Below are positions 8,825-17,454 of a DNA stretch of 64,000 nt, one piece after another; the first letter of the stretch is position 1, and each line of letters opens with the position of its first letter. Under the pieces are notes generated by a model. That model was not told the DNA's origin and did no database searches. It worked only from the letters and a program-made list of their open reading frames with translations. The stretch is from assembly GCA_020427395.1 (NCBI GenBank), contig JAGQON010000009.1:50898-114897 (forward strand), in the 5' to 3' direction. This DNA comes from Phycisphaerales bacterium. GTDB taxonomy: Bacteria; Planctomycetota; Phycisphaerae; Phycisphaerales; UBA1924. A program made the translations under genes and the position numbers.

Positions 8825-9718
8825 ATGAGCACCAACCAAGACAACCAGAACAACAACCCGCACGGCGATGATTCGCGTTCGAGCCCGGTTCCAGAGAAAC
8901 GAACCATCCGCCCGCCGGGGGTTCGCGATGTGCGCGATCCCTCATCGAGCCCCGATACCGCGGATCAGTTGACGGTCCTGGCGCATGACCTGAGCAACAT
9001 GCTCGACGGTTCCATGCGCTGGCTCTCGCTCGCGGCCGCGGCGATGCCAGAGCAGGAAGCCGAGCTTGCCCCAAACGACCTCACCAAGGCCCGCGAGCAG
9101 ATCGGGACGGTGCTCTCGACGCTGGAGCGGATGAGCAGCATGGTCAACGCGGCGATGCGTTCCAGATCGGTGCCGATCGGATCGCCGGTGCTGGGCGTAT
9201 CCGAGGCTGTGAATATCGCGATGGCGATTGATCACGCTGTGGATGTTGTACGCCCGATGGCGAACGCCGTTGGTGCCAGTATCAAGGTTCGCATCGATCC
9301 TCGTGCCGGTCGGTTGCCGGCTGGTCCGCTGTACACCGTGGTGCTCAACGGGCTGTTCAACGCGGTGCAGTCGATCGGATCGGCGACGAGCACCGACTCG
9401 CTCGACCCGGGCGGGACGGTCGAGGTTGTGGCGCGGATCGATTCCAAGCGGGAAGAAACGGTGATCGAAGTCATCGACGACGGCATCGGGCTCGACAGCA
9501 AGGTCCGCAACAACAAGGCATTCAAGCACGGCGTGACGACGAAACCCGAGCATTCGGGCATCGGGCTCGCGATGGCGCATCAGATCGTTGAACAGCTCGA
9601 GGGTGTCATCACGCTCATCGAGCGTGATGACCGGACGCGATCCACCCGCCCAGGAGCGATCCTCCGAGTATGCGTCCCGATACCCGCCGAAGACGCGATG
9701 GATATGGAGATCGGGTAA
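8825..9718 (+). CDS. Soluble histidine kinase of the NtrB type
   Basis: A 297-residue protein with no membrane segment or signal peptide. The phosphoacceptor region is AHDLSNML at about residues 55-62. The HATPase domain has an N-box-like NGLFNAVQSIG, a G1 box DDGIGLD and a G2 box HSGIGLAMAHQIVE. It presumably autophosphorylates on that His and passes the phosphate to the response regulator that starts 2 bp after its stop. The first ~45 residues are Asn/Pro/Ser-rich and probably disordered, and there is no recognisable sensor domain, so the signal is likely internal or protein-mediated. Start ATG 8825; the upstream extension would run through the ileS terminator. Confidence 0.85.
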   Translation: MSTNQDNQNNNPHGDDSRSSPVPEKRTIRPPGVRDVRDPSSSPDTADQLTVLAHDLSNMLDGSMRWLSLAAAAMPEQEAELAPNDLTKAREQIGTVLSTLERMSSMVNAAMRSRSVPIGSPVLGVSEAVNIAMAIDHAVDVVRPMANAVGASIKVRIDPRAGRLPAGPLYTVVLNGLFNAVQSIGSATSTDSLDPGGTVEVVARIDSKREETVIEVIDDGIGLDSKVRNNKAFKHGVTTKPEHSGIGLAMAHQIVEQLEGVITLIERDDRTRSTRPGAILRVCVPIPAEDAMDMEIG

Positions 9719-9720
9719 GC

Positions 9721-11148
9721 ATGAGCAAGCCCACTCGCATCCTGGTCATCGATGACGACCCGATCGTTGCAGATTCGCTGGCTGAGTTTTTCAACAGCGA
9801 GGGCTGCATTGCGGTTGCGGTCTACTCGCCCAGTGAGGCGTTGGGCGAACTGCAGCGCGCCGAATCGAACGCCAAACCCTACCAGGTTGCGATGTGCGAT
9901 ATCAACCTGCCCGAGATGGGCGGGCTTGAACTGCTTCGGTCAATCGTTCGGTCACACGCCCAGGTATCGGTGATCATGCTCACCGGCTACGGCACGGTCG
10001 AGTCGGCGGTGCAGGCGCTTCGGAGCGGCGCGGTGGATTTTCTCACCAAGCCGATCGTGGACGAAGAACTGCGCATCTCGCTCGAGCGGGCCCTGCGTCA
10101 GCACGAGCTCAAGCGCGAGAACACCACGATGAAGTCGCGGTTGGAGCACAGCTTCGGGCTGGGCAATATGGTTGGCAGCGACCACCGCATGCAGAAGATC
10201 TACGAAACGGTGCACGCCGTGGCACCATCCCGGACGACGGTGCTCATGACGGGCGAATCGGGCGTAGGCAAGAGCATGATCGCCCGGGCGATCCACCAGG
10301 AATCGAACCGCAGCACCGAGCCTTATGTCGAGCTCGCATGTGGATCGATCCCCGAGACGCTGCTCGAATCGGAGCTGTTCGGGCATGTGAAGGGCGCGTT
10401 TACCGGGGCACATGCGGACAAGGCAGGGAAGTTCTTGGCCGCAGACGGCGGCACACTCTTCCTCGATGAGATCAACAGCGCCTCACCGGCGATGCAGCTC
10501 AAGCTGCTGCGTGTGCTGCAGGAGCGGAAGTTCGAGCCAGTGGGTTCGAACGAGACCATCGAGGTCGATGTCCGCGTGATTCTGGCGAGCAACCAGGATC
10601 TGGAAACACTTGTCGCCAATGGCGAGTTCCGCCAGGACCTCTACTACCGGATCAATGTCGTCAAGATCGAGATGCCCCCGCTGCGTGATCGCGTGGGTGA
10701 CATCGCGATGCTGGCCCAGCACTTTCTCGATTTGCAGGCGAACGAGCTCGGGCGTCAGTTTTCGGGTTTCACTTCCGATGCCCTCGATGCGCTGCGCCGG
10801 TATGGCTACCCGGGCAATGTGCGTGAGCTGAGTAACATCATCGAACGGGCGGCCGTGCTCTCGCGGAATCCGACGATCGGCGTAGATGACTTGCCACCCC
10901 ATGTCCTCGATTCGGAGTTTTCGTCCGGACCACTGCCCATGTCGAGTGATCCGAGTGAGGATTGGGTGCCCATGACCCTCAGTGATGCGATGATGCTCCC
11001 TGAGCGGGCGATCATACTGCGTGCGCTGGAGGCGAACGAATGGAATCGTCAGCAGACGGCCGATGTGCTGGGCATCAACCGAACCACGCTGTACAAGAAG
11101 ATGAAGCAGCTGGGCATCGACCCGGATGATCACGCTCAGGCGGGGTGA
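9721..11148 (+). CDS. NtrC-family sigma-54 activator response regulator
   Basis: A 475-residue protein in the classic three-domain order. The receiver domain is at 1-120 (acidic pocket D11-D13, phosphoacceptor D60, K110). The AAA+ domain is at about 150-390, with Walker A GESGVGKS at 178-185, the sigma-54-contacting GAFTGA loop at 225-230 and Walker B GGTLFLDE. A Fis-type helix-turn-helix lies at the C-terminus (LEANEWNRQQTADVLGINRT). It activates sigma-54 promoters when phosphorylated, most likely by the kinase encoded immediately upstream. The convergent pilT neighbour recalls PilS/PilR control of pili, but adjacency is the only support for that link. Confidence 0.95.
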   Translation: MSKPTRILVIDDDPIVADSLAEFFNSEGCIAVAVYSPSEALGELQRAESNAKPYQVAMCDINLPEMGGLELLRSIVRSHAQVSVIMLTGYGTVESAVQALRSGAVDFLTKPIVDEELRISLERALRQHELKRENTTMKSRLEHSFGLGNMVGSDHRMQKIYETVHAVAPSRTTVLMTGESGVGKSMIARAIHQESNRSTEPYVELACGSIPETLLESELFGHVKGAFTGAHADKAGKFLAADGGTLFLDEINSASPAMQLKLLRVLQERKFEPVGSNETIEVDVRVILASNQDLETLVANGEFRQDLYYRINVVKIEMPPLRDRVGDIAMLAQHFLDLQANELGRQFSGFTSDALDALRRYGYPGNVRELSNIIERAAVLSRNPTIGVDDLPPHVLDSEFSSGPLPMSSDPSEDWVPMTLSDAMMLPERAIILRALEANEWNRQQTADVLGINRTTLYKKMKQLGIDPDDHAQAG

Positions 11149-11187
11149 TCCATACCGGATCGCTTCAGACCAGACCGAATCACGACT

Positions 11188-12330
11188 TCAACCCTTCAGA
11201 CGCCCAACGAGATTGGCTGCCTTGACTTCGACGCCCTTGAGGATGGAGTTGAGCATATCCCTGTTTGGTGCGTACTCCCTTGCCGTTTGCATGGTCACCC
11301 ATTCCTTGTTCACCAGCTCGGCGAAGTAATGCGTGAACAGGACCATGCCATCTTCCCGGCTGGTCGCGATGACCGCGGGAAGATCCGAATCTCGCTCGTC
11401 GCGGATCAGCTCGCGCACCGTTGGAGATGTGAGCAGGACCTCGACCGCTGGCACAACCTTGGTTCCTGTCTGCTCATCATTTGAGGGCACGAGCCGCTGA
11501 GCGCAGATCGCCTTGAGAGTCGCGGCCAACGAGTTGCGGATGAAGGTTCGTTCGTCCTGCGGGAAAAACTCGAGCATGCGTCCGAATGCGCCCATGGTGT
11601 CCGAAGTGTGCAGCGTCGCGAACACGAGGTGCCCGGTTTCTGCGGCCTGGATGGCGCTGAGTACGGTCTCCTGGTCACGCAGCTCGCCGATGAAGATCAC
11701 ATCGGGGTCCTGACGCACGACATGACGCAGCGCTTCATGAAAATCGGTGACATCGATGCCGATCTCGCGCTGGGAGATGATCGATTGCTTCGGGATGAAC
11801 CGGTACTCAACCGGGTCTTCGATCGTGATGATGTTGACTGCCCGCGTGGCGTTGATCTCGTCGAGCATGGCGGCCAGGGTTGAAGACTTGCCCGAGCCCG
11901 TGACGCCGACGATCAGCACCAGCCCGTCTCGTTCGCGGTGAACGATGTCGGAGTAGACCTTGGGGAGGTGCAGCTCGGCGTAGCTGGGGATCTCGGCCTT
12001 GACACGCCGGATGGCGGCGTGCGTGTGGTTGCCGGATCGGAGCATGTTGATGCGGAAGCGATCGCCGGGGCCGCCATCTGGGTCTTCGATGTGCCATGCG
12101 AAATCGAGGTCGCCGGTCTCCTCGAACTTCTTCTTCTGGACCTCGGTCAGCAGCGGGTCGAGCAGGTGGTCCGCTTCGTCCTCTGAGACCGGGTCGGCCT
12201 CGATAGGGCGGAGCTCGCCACCGATCCGGTAGGTTGGTGGGATGCCCACCTTAATGTGGAGGTCGGATGCGTCGAGACGACCCATCGCGGCGAGCAGTTT
12301 CTTGATGTTCAACGCTCCGCGGATCATCAT
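11188..12330 (-). CDS. pilT: Type IV pilus retraction ATPase PilT
   Basis: A 380-residue secretion-superfamily hexameric ATPase that powers pilus retraction and twitching. Walker A is GVTGSGKSS at about 142-150. The Asp box and Walker B region read DPDVIFIGELRDQETV, and the His box is GHLVFATLHTSD. Length and motif order match PilT/PilU; the C-terminal region is not the canonical AIRNLIRE form, so a PilU-type role is possible. The start has a strong AAAGGGGG Shine-Dalgarno sequence, with two adjacent ATG codons. No other pilus assembly gene is beside it. Confidence 0.92.
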   Translation of the reverse strand: MMIRGALNIKKLLAAMGRLDASDLHIKVGIPPTYRIGGELRPIEADPVSEDEADHLLDPLLTEVQKKKFEETGDLDFAWHIEDPDGGPGDRFRINMLRSGNHTHAAIRRVKAEIPSYAELHLPKVYSDIVHRERDGLVLIVGVTGSGKSSTLAAMLDEINATRAVNIITIEDPVEYRFIPKQSIISQREIGIDVTDFHEALRHVVRQDPDVIFIGELRDQETVLSAIQAAETGHLVFATLHTSDTMGAFGRMLEFFPQDERTFIRNSLAATLKAICAQRLVPSNDEQTGTKVVPAVEVLLTSPTVRELIRDERDSDLPAVIATSREDGMVLFTHYFAELVNKEWVTMQTAREYAPNRDMLNSILKGVEVKAANLVGRLKG

Positions 12331-12602
12331 GGCCCCCTTTCAAGCGTTGTGCCTTGTACGGATTCTAACCGCAAGGCAGGGAAAATGACCATGCGAACCT
12401 TACGAATGACCGGATTCGCCCAGAATCGGCTCCCCCCACCGCTCGATCCGGAGATGACCTGCATGCATCTGCTCACATTCTCCCGGTTGGCATCGAACTT
12501 TCGCTCCCGGTGTCCTCACTTCGGTCCCTGGGAACCTTTAATCTGATGCTCCGCACACCCGCGGCGGCTTGGCGTGTTTATGAGAGTTCAAGGAGGCACA
12601 CG

Positions 12603-14033
12603 ATGTTCATGCGGATGATCTATGACGAGAAGCTTGCTCAGGCCGCGTATCTGATCGGCTGTCAGGGGAGCGGCGAGGCCGTCATCATCGATCCTGAGCG
12701 GGATATCGATCGCTATATCGACCTTGCGGAAGCCAATGGGCTCCGCATCGTGGCAACCGCTGAGACGCATATCCATGCAGACTTTGTCTCTGGCTCACGC
12801 GAGCTGGCCGAGCGTATTGGTGCGAAGGTCTATGTTTCCGATGAGGGGGATGCGGACTGGAAGTACCAGTGGCTCGACAAGAAAGTTGGCGGGGGCATCT
12901 ACGAGCACCAGCTGCTCAAGGATGGCGATTCGTTCCACATTGGAAACATTGAGTTCAGTGTCGTGCACACCCCCGGTCACACGCCGGAACACATCGTGTT
13001 CCTCGTCATCGACCACGGCGCGGGTGCAAGCGATCCCGTGGGCATGGTCTCTGGAGACTTTGTGTTCGTGGGCGACCTGGGGCGCCCCGATCTGCTCGAG
13101 TCGGCCGCAGGACAGATCGGCGCCATGGAGCCCTCGGCCCGGCGGCTCTACGGCACACTCAGAACCCTCGACAGCATCCCTGACTTTGTGCAGGTCTGGC
13201 CCGCCCACGGCGCCGGGAGTGCATGCGGAAAAGCGCTTGGCGCGGTTCCCTCGAGCACCATCGGGTACGAGAAAAGGTTCAACCCGGCGATCGGTGCGGC
13301 GACCAGTGAGCAGAACTTTGTCGACTTCATTCTCAGCGGTCAGCCCGAACCCCCGATGTATTTCGCGAGCATGAAGCGTGATAACAAGCTCGGCCCACCC
13401 GTGCTGGGTGGCATCCCCAACCCGCCCCGGATCGACTTTACAACTCTGCTGGCCCTGGATGCCAAGAGCGTCGCGATCGTGGATACACGATCCTGGGATG
13501 AGTTCAGAGCGGGGCATGTGCCGGGATCGCTCTCGTTCCCGCTCGGCAAGTCGTTCAATACTGACGCGGGTTCGATGATCAGCGATACCGAAGAGATCTA
13601 CCTCGTCGTTGATGAAGCACATCTCGACGAGGTCGTGCGCGATCTGATCCGTATCGGGCTTGACCACATCAGGGGCTGGTGCCCGACGGCGGATGTCTCA
13701 AACGCCGAAGGCAGCTTGCTGGAATCAACCGAAGAGGTAGACGCCCAAGCGGCGATGAAGCTAATTGAATCCAAACAAATCGGTGTGCTCGATGTCAGGC
13801 GGGCCACTGAGTTCGCGGACGGTCACCTTCCGAGCGCCACAAACATCGCTCATACCCGGCTGATGTCGCGCATGGGCGAGGTCCCCGCGGAAGACACGCT
13901 GCTCATCAACTGCCGAAGCGGTGCACGCTCTGCCCGGGCGTGTGCGTACCTCCAGCGCCGCGGCAAACGGGTCATCAACCTCCGGGGAGGCTTTCTGGCA
14001 TGGGAGAGCTCCAATGCGCCGGTGCAAAGGTGA
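12603..14033 (+). CDS. Persulfide dioxygenase-like MBL protein with two rhodanese domains
   Basis: A 476-residue protein. The N-terminal metallo-beta-lactamase fold (1-~250) has the ETHE1-type metal site TETHIHADF (His56, His58, Asp60) and HTPGHTPEH, typical of glutathione or low-molecular-weight persulfide dioxygenases. Two rhodanese domains follow. The first (~280-375) reads VDEAHLD where the catalytic Cys loop should be, so it is inactive. The second (~385-476) has the intact loop INCRSGARS with Cys437. This resembles the MBL-rhodanese fusions of bacterial sulfide detoxification (CstB/BlaB-like). The start ATG 12603 has AAGGAGG upstream. The 3' end overlaps the next gene by 34 bp, indicating translational coupling. 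Confidence 0.9.
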   Translation: MFMRMIYDEKLAQAAYLIGCQGSGEAVIIDPERDIDRYIDLAEANGLRIVATAETHIHADFVSGSRELAERIGAKVYVSDEGDADWKYQWLDKKVGGGIYEHQLLKDGDSFHIGNIEFSVVHTPGHTPEHIVFLVIDHGAGASDPVGMVSGDFVFVGDLGRPDLLESAAGQIGAMEPSARRLYGTLRTLDSIPDFVQVWPAHGAGSACGKALGAVPSSTIGYEKRFNPAIGAATSEQNFVDFILSGQPEPPMYFASMKRDNKLGPPVLGGIPNPPRIDFTTLLALDAKSVAIVDTRSWDEFRAGHVPGSLSFPLGKSFNTDAGSMISDTEEIYLVVDEAHLDEVVRDLIRIGLDHIRGWCPTADVSNAEGSLLESTEEVDAQAAMKLIESKQIGVLDVRRATEFADGHLPSATNIAHTRLMSRMGEVPAEDTLLINCRSGARSARACAYLQRRGKRVINLRGGFLAWESSNAPVQR

Positions 14034-14956
14034 AAGATCAGCGCGACGCCCGCAGGGGGGATAAGCCGGGCAGCGACACGCTGGATCGCGTGCTTCTGGC
14101 TTGTGGGCAGGACCTCCCGGCTGGAGCGAGTACGCTCATCTCGGGATCAGGTGATCAGGAGGTGCGACGAGTCACGCTGCGAGATGAGAGCACGCGCATC
14201 ATCAAGTCGTTGCCGCTACCGCAGCGGGATCGACTTGATGCCGAAGCAGATGGTCTGCGAGCCCTGGCACGGAGCGGGCGCCTCATCGTGCCCGCCTGTT
14301 CCCCGCCGGTTATTGTTGATCAGCGAGCGTACCTGGTGATGGATGAGATCACGCCCTCTCGCTTGCAAAGCGATGATGCATGGATCGCGTTTGGTCGATC
14401 GCTGGCCGCGCATCATGGATCCTGTGCTGAGTCGAGATACGGATGGCACCGCGACAACTACATCGGCCAGACCCCTCAGATCAATACACGCTGTGACGAC
14501 TGGGTCCGTTTCAATGCCGAGCATCGCCTTGGATTTCAGTTGTCGCTTGCACATCAACGGGGACTGCTCAGCGCGTCGGACCAAGCCCAACTCCGACTCG
14601 TGATTGATCGCCTGGACACGTTCATTCCTCGAAACCCGCGTCCAGCACTGCTGCACGGTGACCTCTGGTCGGGCAACGCCCTGGCAACTGTCTTACACGG
14701 GCGCCAATGCATCGCGGTGATCGACCCGGGCGTCTCTGTCGGCGATGGCTGGGCGGACATCGCGATGATGCGACTCTTCGGTGGCTTCCCGCCCTCCTGC
14801 CTGAAGGCCTACATGGACGCGACTCAGGACCGCGATCAGATTGAGCAGCGCGTGCTGGTGTATCAGCTCTATCACATGCTCAACCATCTCAACATCTTTG
14901 GCGACAGCTACCGCGGATCGGTCCTGTCGATCGCTTGCCAGCTTGCACGCCTGTAG
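14000..14956 (+). CDS. Fructosamine kinase family protein
   Basis: A 318-residue APH/fructosamine-3-kinase-fold protein. Catalytic-loop signature HGDLWSGN at residues 219-226 (Asp221 catalytic), metal-binding region IDPGVSVGDGWADIAMMRLF, and an N-terminal YLVMDEI hinge. Members phosphorylate ketosamines or ribulosamines and so help remove glycated proteins; substrate preference here is not determined. ATG 14000 has GGGGAGG upstream within the preceding gene and is preferred. A GTG at 14030 overlapping the upstream stop is the alternative. Coupling to a persulfide dioxygenase gene suggests a shared damage-repair or detoxification context, which is inference. Confidence 0.85.
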   Translation: MGELQCAGAKVKDQRDARRGDKPGSDTLDRVLLACGQDLPAGASTLISGSGDQEVRRVTLRDESTRIIKSLPLPQRDRLDAEADGLRALARSGRLIVPACSPPVIVDQRAYLVMDEITPSRLQSDDAWIAFGRSLAAHHGSCAESRYGWHRDNYIGQTPQINTRCDDWVRFNAEHRLGFQLSLAHQRGLLSASDQAQLRLVIDRLDTFIPRNPRPALLHGDLWSGNALATVLHGRQCIAVIDPGVSVGDGWADIAMMRLFGGFPPSCLKAYMDATQDRDQIEQRVLVYQLYHMLNHLNIFGDSYRGSVLSIACQLARL

Positions 14957-15053
14957 ACCAATCCGAGACGGGTGGCTGGGCGACGGGGAACACATCGCTG
15001 ACTACTCGCACGCTTATCGAGCGGTATCCCTCTCCGCTTTGTATAGTGCCAGC

Positions 15054-15797
15054 ATGAATCCCAACTCGATCTGTTCGCGATCTCTCCTGCTCCTTTCCTG
15101 TACTCTCTTGATGGGTGCGTGCGCTTCCCAGAACCGAACTGACCTATTCGCGGAGATGCGAACCGTCACACCGGAGCTTGGAACATGGCATGAGGCCGAG
15201 ATCGCGGCATTCGAGCAGCATGATGCGCAGGTCATGCCAGCGCCCAAACAGGCACTCTTCATCGGGAGTTCGAGCATCCGTATGTGGAACACTCTGGAGC
15301 GTGATATGGCACCTGTCCCGGTTCTCAACCGGGGCTTCGGCGGCTCCAAGACGCCCGAGGTGCTGGCGGTCTTCGTTCGGATCGTTCGTCCCTACGAGCC
15401 AAGCATCATTGTGTACTACTGTGGAGACAACGACCTGGGAACCATCAATACCGATTCAGAATCAGCCGCGATGGGTTATATCCAGTTCGATCGTCTCGCT
15501 CGTGCGACCTGGCCCGATGTTCAGTCGATCTATATCCCCATCAAGCCCAGCCTTGCCCGATGGTCGAACTGGGACGCCATGAAGCGAGCGAACGAGATCG
15601 TCCAGCACTATTGCGAGATGACCGACGGCGCATTCTACGCCGATACGGTCACCCCAACACTCGTCGCCGACGGCACGCCCGACCCATCGATCTTCCTTGG
15701 CGATGGTCTCCATCTCAACGAGCACGGCTACGACATCTGGACCGGTGTCATCCGCCCGATGGTGCTTGAGGCTTGGTCGCGGGTCGACCACGACTAA
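15054..15797 (+). CDS. SGNH/GDSL hydrolase lipoprotein
   Basis: A 247-residue protein with a lipoprotein signal peptide (lipobox LMGAC, Cys23). SGNH-hydrolase blocks are present: FIGSSSIRMW carries the block I Ser, GFGGSKTPEV provides the block II Gly, YCGDND corresponds to the block III Asn, and DGLHLNEHGY carries the block V Asp/His pair. It is therefore an envelope-anchored esterase or acetylhydrolase, and the GSSSIRMW form resembles the platelet-activating-factor acetylhydrolase-like branch. The substrate could be acetylated polysaccharide. Start ATG 15054; the longer frame only overlaps the previous gene. Convergent with the dockerin-protein operon. Confidence 0.87.
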   Translation: MNPNSICSRSLLLLSCTLLMGACASQNRTDLFAEMRTVTPELGTWHEAEIAAFEQHDAQVMPAPKQALFIGSSSIRMWNTLERDMAPVPVLNRGFGGSKTPEVLAVFVRIVRPYEPSIIVYYCGDNDLGTINTDSESAAMGYIQFDRLARATWPDVQSIYIPIKPSLARWSNWDAMKRANEIVQHYCEMTDGAFYADTVTPTLVADGTPDPSIFLGDGLHLNEHGYDIWTGVIRPMVLEAWSRVDHD

Positions 15798-15802
15798 GCT
15801 GC

Positions 15803-16444
15803 TCAAGGGCAGCCTGCGCTGTACAAACCAAGAAAAGCACTGACATCGAAGAAGTTGAACACGCCGTCGCCGGTCAAGTCCGCGATCGGATTCATGGTGT
15901 TGTACGCACTGAGGAACACCGAAACATCGAAGAAATCGAGCGCTCCATCGTTGTTCAGATCTGCTGGGCAGCTCTCGAGTCCGACATACACGGTGTCGTC
16001 GTCGAGATTGATCCAGCCGATGTTCTCGCCCCATGCGTAGCCCCGGAATCTTCCGCCTTCGATACGGGCCGGATTGGGTGGCGAGGCCGATGCTCCCCCC
16101 GCGAAGTTGACCCATCCGATATTCTCGCCCCAGGCGAAGCCCGTGAGTTCACCCGAGACGAGGTCGACATTCACACCTGAATCGGCACCGTTGATGTTTG
16201 GGTACGGCCCCGAACCGTCGCCAACGCGTAGCCATCCGATGTTCTCTCCCCAGATGTACCCCTGCAGGTACTCAGGCTGCACCTCGACGGCGGCTGAGCC
16301 GGCCGGATCACCCGCATCGGCGAAGTTGAGCAGGCCGACATTTTCCGCCCACGCGTATCGCTGATCGGGGTCGACGGATTGTGCGTGGCCCGACGCCGTC
16401 CAGGTTGCGATCACGCAGATGCCGATTGGGATCTTAGGATTCAT
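15803..16444 (-). CDS. Secreted WGENIGW-repeat protein with dockerin-like tail
   Basis: A 213-residue protein with an N-terminal signal peptide (cleavage probably near SGHAQS). The mature region has one degenerate and three perfect copies of a (Y/F)xWGENIGWxxxx unit spaced about 35-45 residues apart, suggesting a small beta-repeat domain. Residues ~158-213 form two tandem calcium-loop units, D-N-D/T-x-D-G-x-x-x-FFDVSxFL, ending in GCP: the paired dockerin-like C-terminal tail of Phycisphaerales secreted proteins. Last of three closely spaced secreted-protein genes (21 bp after the previous one). A good AAAGGA site precedes the ATG. Function unknown, probably cell-surface or extracellular. Confidence 0.82.
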   Translation of the reverse strand: MNPKIPIGICVIATWTASGHAQSVDPDQRYAWAENVGLLNFADAGDPAGSAAVEVQPEYLQGYIWGENIGWLRVGDGSGPYPNINGADSGVNVDLVSGELTGFAWGENIGWVNFAGGASASPPNPARIEGGRFRGYAWGENIGWINLDDDTVYVGLESCPADLNNDGALDFFDVSVFLSAYNTMNPIADLTGDGVFNFFDVSAFLGLYSAGCP

Positions 16445-16465
16445 CTTGCTTGATCCTTTCAGAGA

Positions 16466-17419
16466 TCAGGGAAGGACGATATTGTCCCAGGCTCCAGCAC
16501 CGTTGGGGGACGATGCCTGACCAGCCAGCCCGGGGTTGGAACCGGATACATCAATATCAATGAAGTTTCCCGAGACGATGTTCTGTACAAAGACTGAGAT
16601 AGCGCTTGATCGGATCCCGAACTCGTTGTTGGTGATGACATTGTCCTTGATGAGCGAATCGCTGCCCAAAACCTGGACTCCGGCTCGATCACCTGTCGCG
16701 ATGCCATTGTCAGAGATCACATTATCACGAATAACACACCGTGCACTGACCCTGATTCCATCATTGAAGTTCGAGCGAACAATGCAGTCTCGCACGATCG
16801 ACCCTATGCCGGCATCAATGCCGTGGCTGTCGTTGTCAATGACTGAGCATCCTTCAACAATTCCATCAGAGAGTACAGAAACTCCAACCGACCCATTGTT
16901 CTTTACAATGCAGTTCCGAACATGGCCGGATGAGATGAAGATCCCCGAGAATTCGTTATCGAACACTTGCATGTTCTCGACGACCACATCATTGCCGTCG
17001 TTTCGATCGAGCTTGATCCCGTGCTCAAATGAGTTGATGGTCCCATTTCGGATCACGATATCTCGATAGTTGCCACCGTCGGAAACGATTCCGCTGAGAG
17101 CCCCGCCGAGCCCGGTCAGTTTGAACCCATTGAAATCGATCGAGACATTGTTCGCGGCGATCTCGATGGCGTGCAGATCGGTCTGGAATCCCAGGATCGA
17201 GTAGTCCTGTGTCAAATAGTACGATCCTGATCGAGTAATCTTGAACGCGCTGTTGGCATCGCCCGGCGTATTGGTCGAGTTGATCGCCACACGGGGCTCA
17301 ACTTCCGTGAGCGTCTTTCCCGTCGGGGCGATCGGACCCGACGGCGGGTTGAGTGGGCCGCTCATGGCGCTGCTTGCTGCGATCGAGAGTGCGACGAGGG
17401 CGAGTTTGTTGTGGTTCAT
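16466..17419 (-). CDS. Secreted right-handed beta-helix protein
   Basis: A 317-residue protein with a signal peptide (MNHNKLALVALSIAASSAMS). The body consists of repeating short strands with N/D-G turns and hydrophobic ladders (NVSIDFNGFKLTG, IVIRNGTINSF, NCIVKNNGSVGVSV, DCIVRSNFNDGIRV), the parallel beta-helix pattern of polysaccharide lyases, epimerases and surface adhesins (NosD/PbH1-like). No catalytic residues can be assigned. Unlike its two neighbours it lacks the dockerin tail. The start is the ATG with AAAGGGA upstream; the longer upstream frame only re-reads the previous gene's dockerin region out of frame. Middle gene of the three-gene secreted-protein operon. Confidence 0.83.
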   Translation of the reverse strand: MNHNKLALVALSIAASSAMSGPLNPPSGPIAPTGKTLTEVEPRVAINSTNTPGDANSAFKITRSGSYYLTQDYSILGFQTDLHAIEIAANNVSIDFNGFKLTGLGGALSGIVSDGGNYRDIVIRNGTINSFEHGIKLDRNDGNDVVVENMQVFDNEFSGIFISSGHVRNCIVKNNGSVGVSVLSDGIVEGCSVIDNDSHGIDAGIGSIVRDCIVRSNFNDGIRVSARCVIRDNVISDNGIATGDRAGVQVLGSDSLIKDNVITNNEFGIRSSAISVFVQNIVSGNFIDIDVSGSNPGLAGQASSPNGAGAWDNIVLP

Positions 17420-17454
17420 TGTGTTCCCTTTCTGAAACTTTGGTTGGATTGGTG

